Positions 61,945-64,000 of a stretch of 64,000 nt of DNA are shown here, in pieces. The notes beneath the pieces were generated by a model. That model had not been told where the DNA came from, did no database searches, and worked only from the letters and a program-made list of their open reading frames with translations. The DNA lies in the NCBI GenBank assembly GCA_945829235.1, contig CALZUA010000008.1:54842-118841 (forward strand), written 5' to 3'. Within the stretch, counting starts at the first letter, position 1, and the number at the start of each line of letters is the position of its first letter. A program made the position numbers and the translations under genes. Source of the DNA: an uncultured Clostridia bacterium (GTDB lineage Bacteria > Bacillota > Clostridia > Oscillospirales > Ruminococcaceae).

Positions 61945-61980
61945 ACGATCACCCAATGCCTTTTGACATCAAGTGATCGT
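61945..61980. other. Hairpin between resolvase and the 307-aa gene
   Basis: ACGATCAC / GTGATCGT arms with a 20-nt loop, downstream of the resolvase stop. There is no T-run; possible weak terminator or recombination site. Confidence 0.5.
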
Positions 61981-62002
61981 TCCCGGTAATTCTGTATGTA
62001 GT

Positions 62003-62563
62003 TTATCTGTGTCCCCGTATTGCCCTGTACAGCGTATCCTTCTTTATTCCCGTCATATCCTCTATTTCTTTAATGGAATACTGCTTGCTGTTGTACAACT
62101 TAACCGCCATCTTTATCTTTTCAGGATCGGATTTTGGTCTCCCACCTTTTCTTCCTCTCGCTCTGGCAGAAGCAATACCCTCTCTTGTCCTATCAGCAAT
62201 TACATCGCGTTCGAATTGAGCTATTGCTGACATTAAAGCAAACAGCAGCTTTCCCGTGCTCGAAGTGGTATCAATCGACTCCTTCAGCGAAACCAAATTC
62301 ACGCCTTTCTCGTTGAACGTTTCCATCAGCCAAATCAAATCTTTCGTGCTCCTGCCGAGCCTAGACAGTGACTCAACAACCACGGCATCACCCTCGGTAA
62401 GCCGCTCCAGCAGTTTTTCCAACTCGGGGCGATTACGCTTTGTTCCCGTCATCTTTTCATTATAGATGAAGTCAACTCCGTACTTTTCAAGCATATCAAT
62501 CTGCCGGTCAAGGTTCTGCTGTTCGGTGGATACTCTCGCGTATCCGAATACAAAATTCTTCAT
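62003..62563 (-). CDS. Serine recombinase (resolvase/invertase family)
   Basis: A 186-residue small serine recombinase. The catalytic serine is Ser12 in FGYARVSTEQQNLDRQ; the conserved VVVESLSRLGRS (R-motifs), LMSAIAQFERDVIADRTREG and a C-terminal helix-turn-helix (YSIKEIEDMTGIKKDTLYRA) are intact. The size fits a resolvase or invertase rather than a large transposon integrase, so it probably resolves dimers or flips segments in the island. The start overlaps the upstream stop (TGATG). Confidence 0.94.
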   Translation of the reverse strand: MKNFVFGYARVSTEQQNLDRQIDMLEKYGVDFIYNEKMTGTKRNRPELEKLLERLTEGDAVVVESLSRLGRSTKDLIWLMETFNEKGVNLVSLKESIDTTSSTGKLLFALMSAIAQFERDVIADRTREGIASARARGRKGGRPKSDPEKIKMAVKLYNSKQYSIKEIEDMTGIKKDTLYRAIRGHR

Positions 62564-63546
62564 CAAAATTCCCCGCAATAGTCGTAAGCACACTCGTTGA
62601 GGATTTCGTAAATCGCCCCTTCAATAGCACCGGGCTGATAGAGCATTTCCTCAATCTCCTCGACAAAATATCCGTAACACAAAAGCAAGTCAATGTCCTC
62701 TCGGGCAACTCCGATGCTTGCGGCGAAATCTTTCAGCTGCTTCACGTCTTGCGGTTCGTGTTCGCCGGGGTCGGGGTAATCCCAATAGCTGCTGCGGAAA
62801 AAGCGGTAGTCGAAAGCGTACAGGTTTGAGGTATCAAACAAACCGCGCTCCATTTCGCCTTTGCTGTCAATCTTGATTATGTCGCCGCAAGTCGTTTTTA
62901 TCTCGGTATGCTCAAAACCGAGTAGCCCGAGCTGCAAAAGCGCGCGTTCAAGAATGGCGGCGGTGCTTGCGTAAACGTAAAAGCCGTGTTTCTCGAAATG
63001 ATACAGCGCGAGCGGATTGTCGCCCTTGACAAAATAGAGGTTGTTTCTGTCATCAAGCACCGTGAACACAAAAGTACCCTCGACAAGCTCCGCCATCTCT
63101 CCGATGGATTTTATATCGAGGGTTTTCTGCTGTTCGAGGAGCTGCACCGCTATGTAGCTGTCGGTCTTTATCGGCGTGTTCGGGAGTTTAAGCTGTGAGC
63201 GGAGTGCAAGGTCATTGTGAAGAACACCATTGTGTGCTAAAGCGAAATTTGTTCCGTTCACGACACCCGGAAACGGGTGATTATTGCGGTTGTCGAGCTT
63301 GTTGCCCTGCGTTGCCATTCGCGTGTGTCCCATGATAACGTTAGCGTCCTCACGCAGTTTCAGATGAACGTTATGAGCGGCAAAGGGACGCTTGAAAATC
63401 GTGAGCTTACCGCGGGAATTGTATGCGAAACCGGTAGCGTCTGTTCCCCGCTCCTCGCATTCCTGCGAAAGCACACGCAGGAGCTTCTCGCGCTGTTTTG
63501 CGGTGAGAGCGTGGTTGTAGTCGATAAGTCCGAAAATTGCGCACAT
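62563..63546 (-). CDS. Class II glutamine amidotransferase-like protein
   Basis: An Ntn-type glutaminase domain with no recognisable synthetase attached, 327 residues. The start at 63546 puts Cys2 (MCAIFGLIDYN) as the mature nucleophile, as in GlmS and PurF. GTDATGFAY, IMGHTRMATQGNKLDNRNNH and LAHNGVLHNDL complete the ammonia-producing site. The C-terminal 100 residues are a separate acidic helical region (DPGEHEPQDVKQLKDFAASI). It starts 1 bp after the amidoligase stop with AGGAGG, indicating a joint function: likely making or attaching an amide on a cell-surface or peptide substrate. Confidence 0.9.
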   Translation of the reverse strand: MCAIFGLIDYNHALTAKQREKLLRVLSQECEERGTDATGFAYNSRGKLTIFKRPFAAHNVHLKLREDANVIMGHTRMATQGNKLDNRNNHPFPGVVNGTNFALAHNGVLHNDLALRSQLKLPNTPIKTDSYIAVQLLEQQKTLDIKSIGEMAELVEGTFVFTVLDDRNNLYFVKGDNPLALYHFEKHGFYVYASTAAILERALLQLGLLGFEHTEIKTTCGDIIKIDSKGEMERGLFDTSNLYAFDYRFFRSSYWDYPDPGEHEPQDVKQLKDFAASIGVAREDIDLLLCYGYFVEEIEEMLYQPGAIEGAIYEILNECAYDYCGEF

Positions 63547-63547
63547 A

Positions 63548-64000
63548 TCAGTTGTCCTCCTTTTCTTCAACGGGTGAGTTGACGTAGAGCCGGCGCTCTT
63601 TGAGGTAGGTTATAAGCTTCGAGCTGTGTTCCTCATCAAGGCTCGACACAAAATCCGTCCAGCTTATTTTTGAAATCTCGTTATCCGAGCAATTCAACGC
63701 AAGCTCGCAGATTGTGTCAACCAATTCAAGCGTTGCAATGAGTGTGTTGTATTTCAAAGTGCCGCGGAACATTCTGAACTCAATCGTGCTCCAGTTCGTG
63801 ATATTCACGCAAGCGTAGCGCCCGTTTGCGCCCTTTTTGGCGTCCTCCATAATCTCTTTCGGGTTGTTCTTGTAGCCGTACCGAGCTGCCCATCTGCTCA
63901 TCTGATATTCGGTTCTGCGCGAGAATTTCAGCAGCTCGTTCCAGTGGTGTTCCACAAAATAAAGCACCCGGGAAATGCACTCGTCCTGTGCTTCCCGGGT
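63548..64000 (-). CDS. Amidoligase family protein (C-terminal part; gene starts beyond right edge)
   Basis: The last 150 residues of a putative COOH-NH2 ligase of the amidoligase family, which is frequent on conjugative elements of Firmicutes. Recognisable are FSRRTEYQMSRWAARYGY, ANGRYACVNITNWSTIEFRM and FRGTLKYNTLIATLELVDTI, the family's conserved C-terminal block. The frame is open to the window edge, reading EAQDECISRV before the first internal GTG, so the start is outside. It is the first visible gene of the amidoligase-amidotransferase-resolvase unit. Confidence 0.85.
   Translation of the reverse strand, partial: TREAQDECISRVLYFVEHHWNELLKFSRRTEYQMSRWAARYGYKNNPKEIMEDAKKGANGRYACVNITNWSTIEFRMFRGTLKYNTLIATLELVDTICELALNCSDNEISKISWTDFVSSLDEEHSSKLITYLKERRLYVNSPVEEKEDN

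Noticed and set aside
61945..61980. A terminator for the resolvase gene
   Set aside because: The hairpin has a 20-nt loop and no T-run on the relevant strand.

Overview
The window looks like the chromosome of a flagellated, Gram-positive gut or rumen Clostridium-type bacterium, probably Oscillospiraceae/Ruminococcaceae. The evidence is a Firmicutes-type flagellar operon, a tryptophan T-box leader, sigma-A promoters with 17-bp spacing, lipoproteins, an NPxTG-type wall-sorted pectinesterase, GTP-dependent PEP carboxykinase and a pyruvate kinase with the extra C-terminal phosphohistidine domain.

Layout. (1) 1-13551, minus strand: flagellar operon flgB-flgC-fliE-fliF-fliG-fliH-[50-aa ORF]-fliI-fliJ-fliK-flgD-TIGR02530-flgE, driven by a sigma-A promoter at 13631-13659; flgE runs off the left edge. 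(2) 13857-21282, plus strand: T-box-controlled trp operon trpE-G-C-F-[alpha/beta hydrolase]-B-A with no trpD. (3) 21331-34001: small membrane protein, lipoprotein, NAD(P)HX repair enzyme, alanine/Na+ symporter, LRR-transglutaminase lipoprotein, glmS, 3-methyladenine glycosylase, class A PBP and rpmB. (4) 34073-50827: trpS with a serine hydrolase and an aminotransferase, pckG, DUF3810, a long minus-strand cluster (TPM protein, zinc-ribbon protein, sirtuin, orphan ABC ATPase, three poorly known genes including a GSF-repeat protein), pyk and a lipoprotein. (5) 51061-56742: 1350-aa cell-wall pectin methylesterase, a RhuM remnant and a DUF4143-type ATPase. (6) 57116-64000: a mobile island beginning at a 3' fragment of tRNA-Gln(TTG). 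It carries an AAA+ ATPase cassette, two unrecognised proteins, a serine resolvase, a class II amidotransferase and the end of an amidoligase gene, and it continues beyond the right edge.

The most unusual chromosomal signal is in the spacers. Several otherwise compact operons are interrupted by 100-450 bp spacers made of diverged tandem repeats (periods 101, 109, 137, 146, 156 and 162 bp). In several cases the spacer contains a decayed copy of the 3' end of the gene just upstream (trpG, trpF, glmS, nnr and probably fliH). At trpG/trpC the last echo supplies the trpC ribosome-binding site; at fliH/fliI it seems to form part of a small ORF. A second, dispersed ~100-bp element near pckG and the TPM gene has a long hairpin with compensatory stem changes between its two copies. 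The mobile island, with its uncharacterised AAA+/membrane-protein cassette and neighbours, is the best candidate for an undescribed system.
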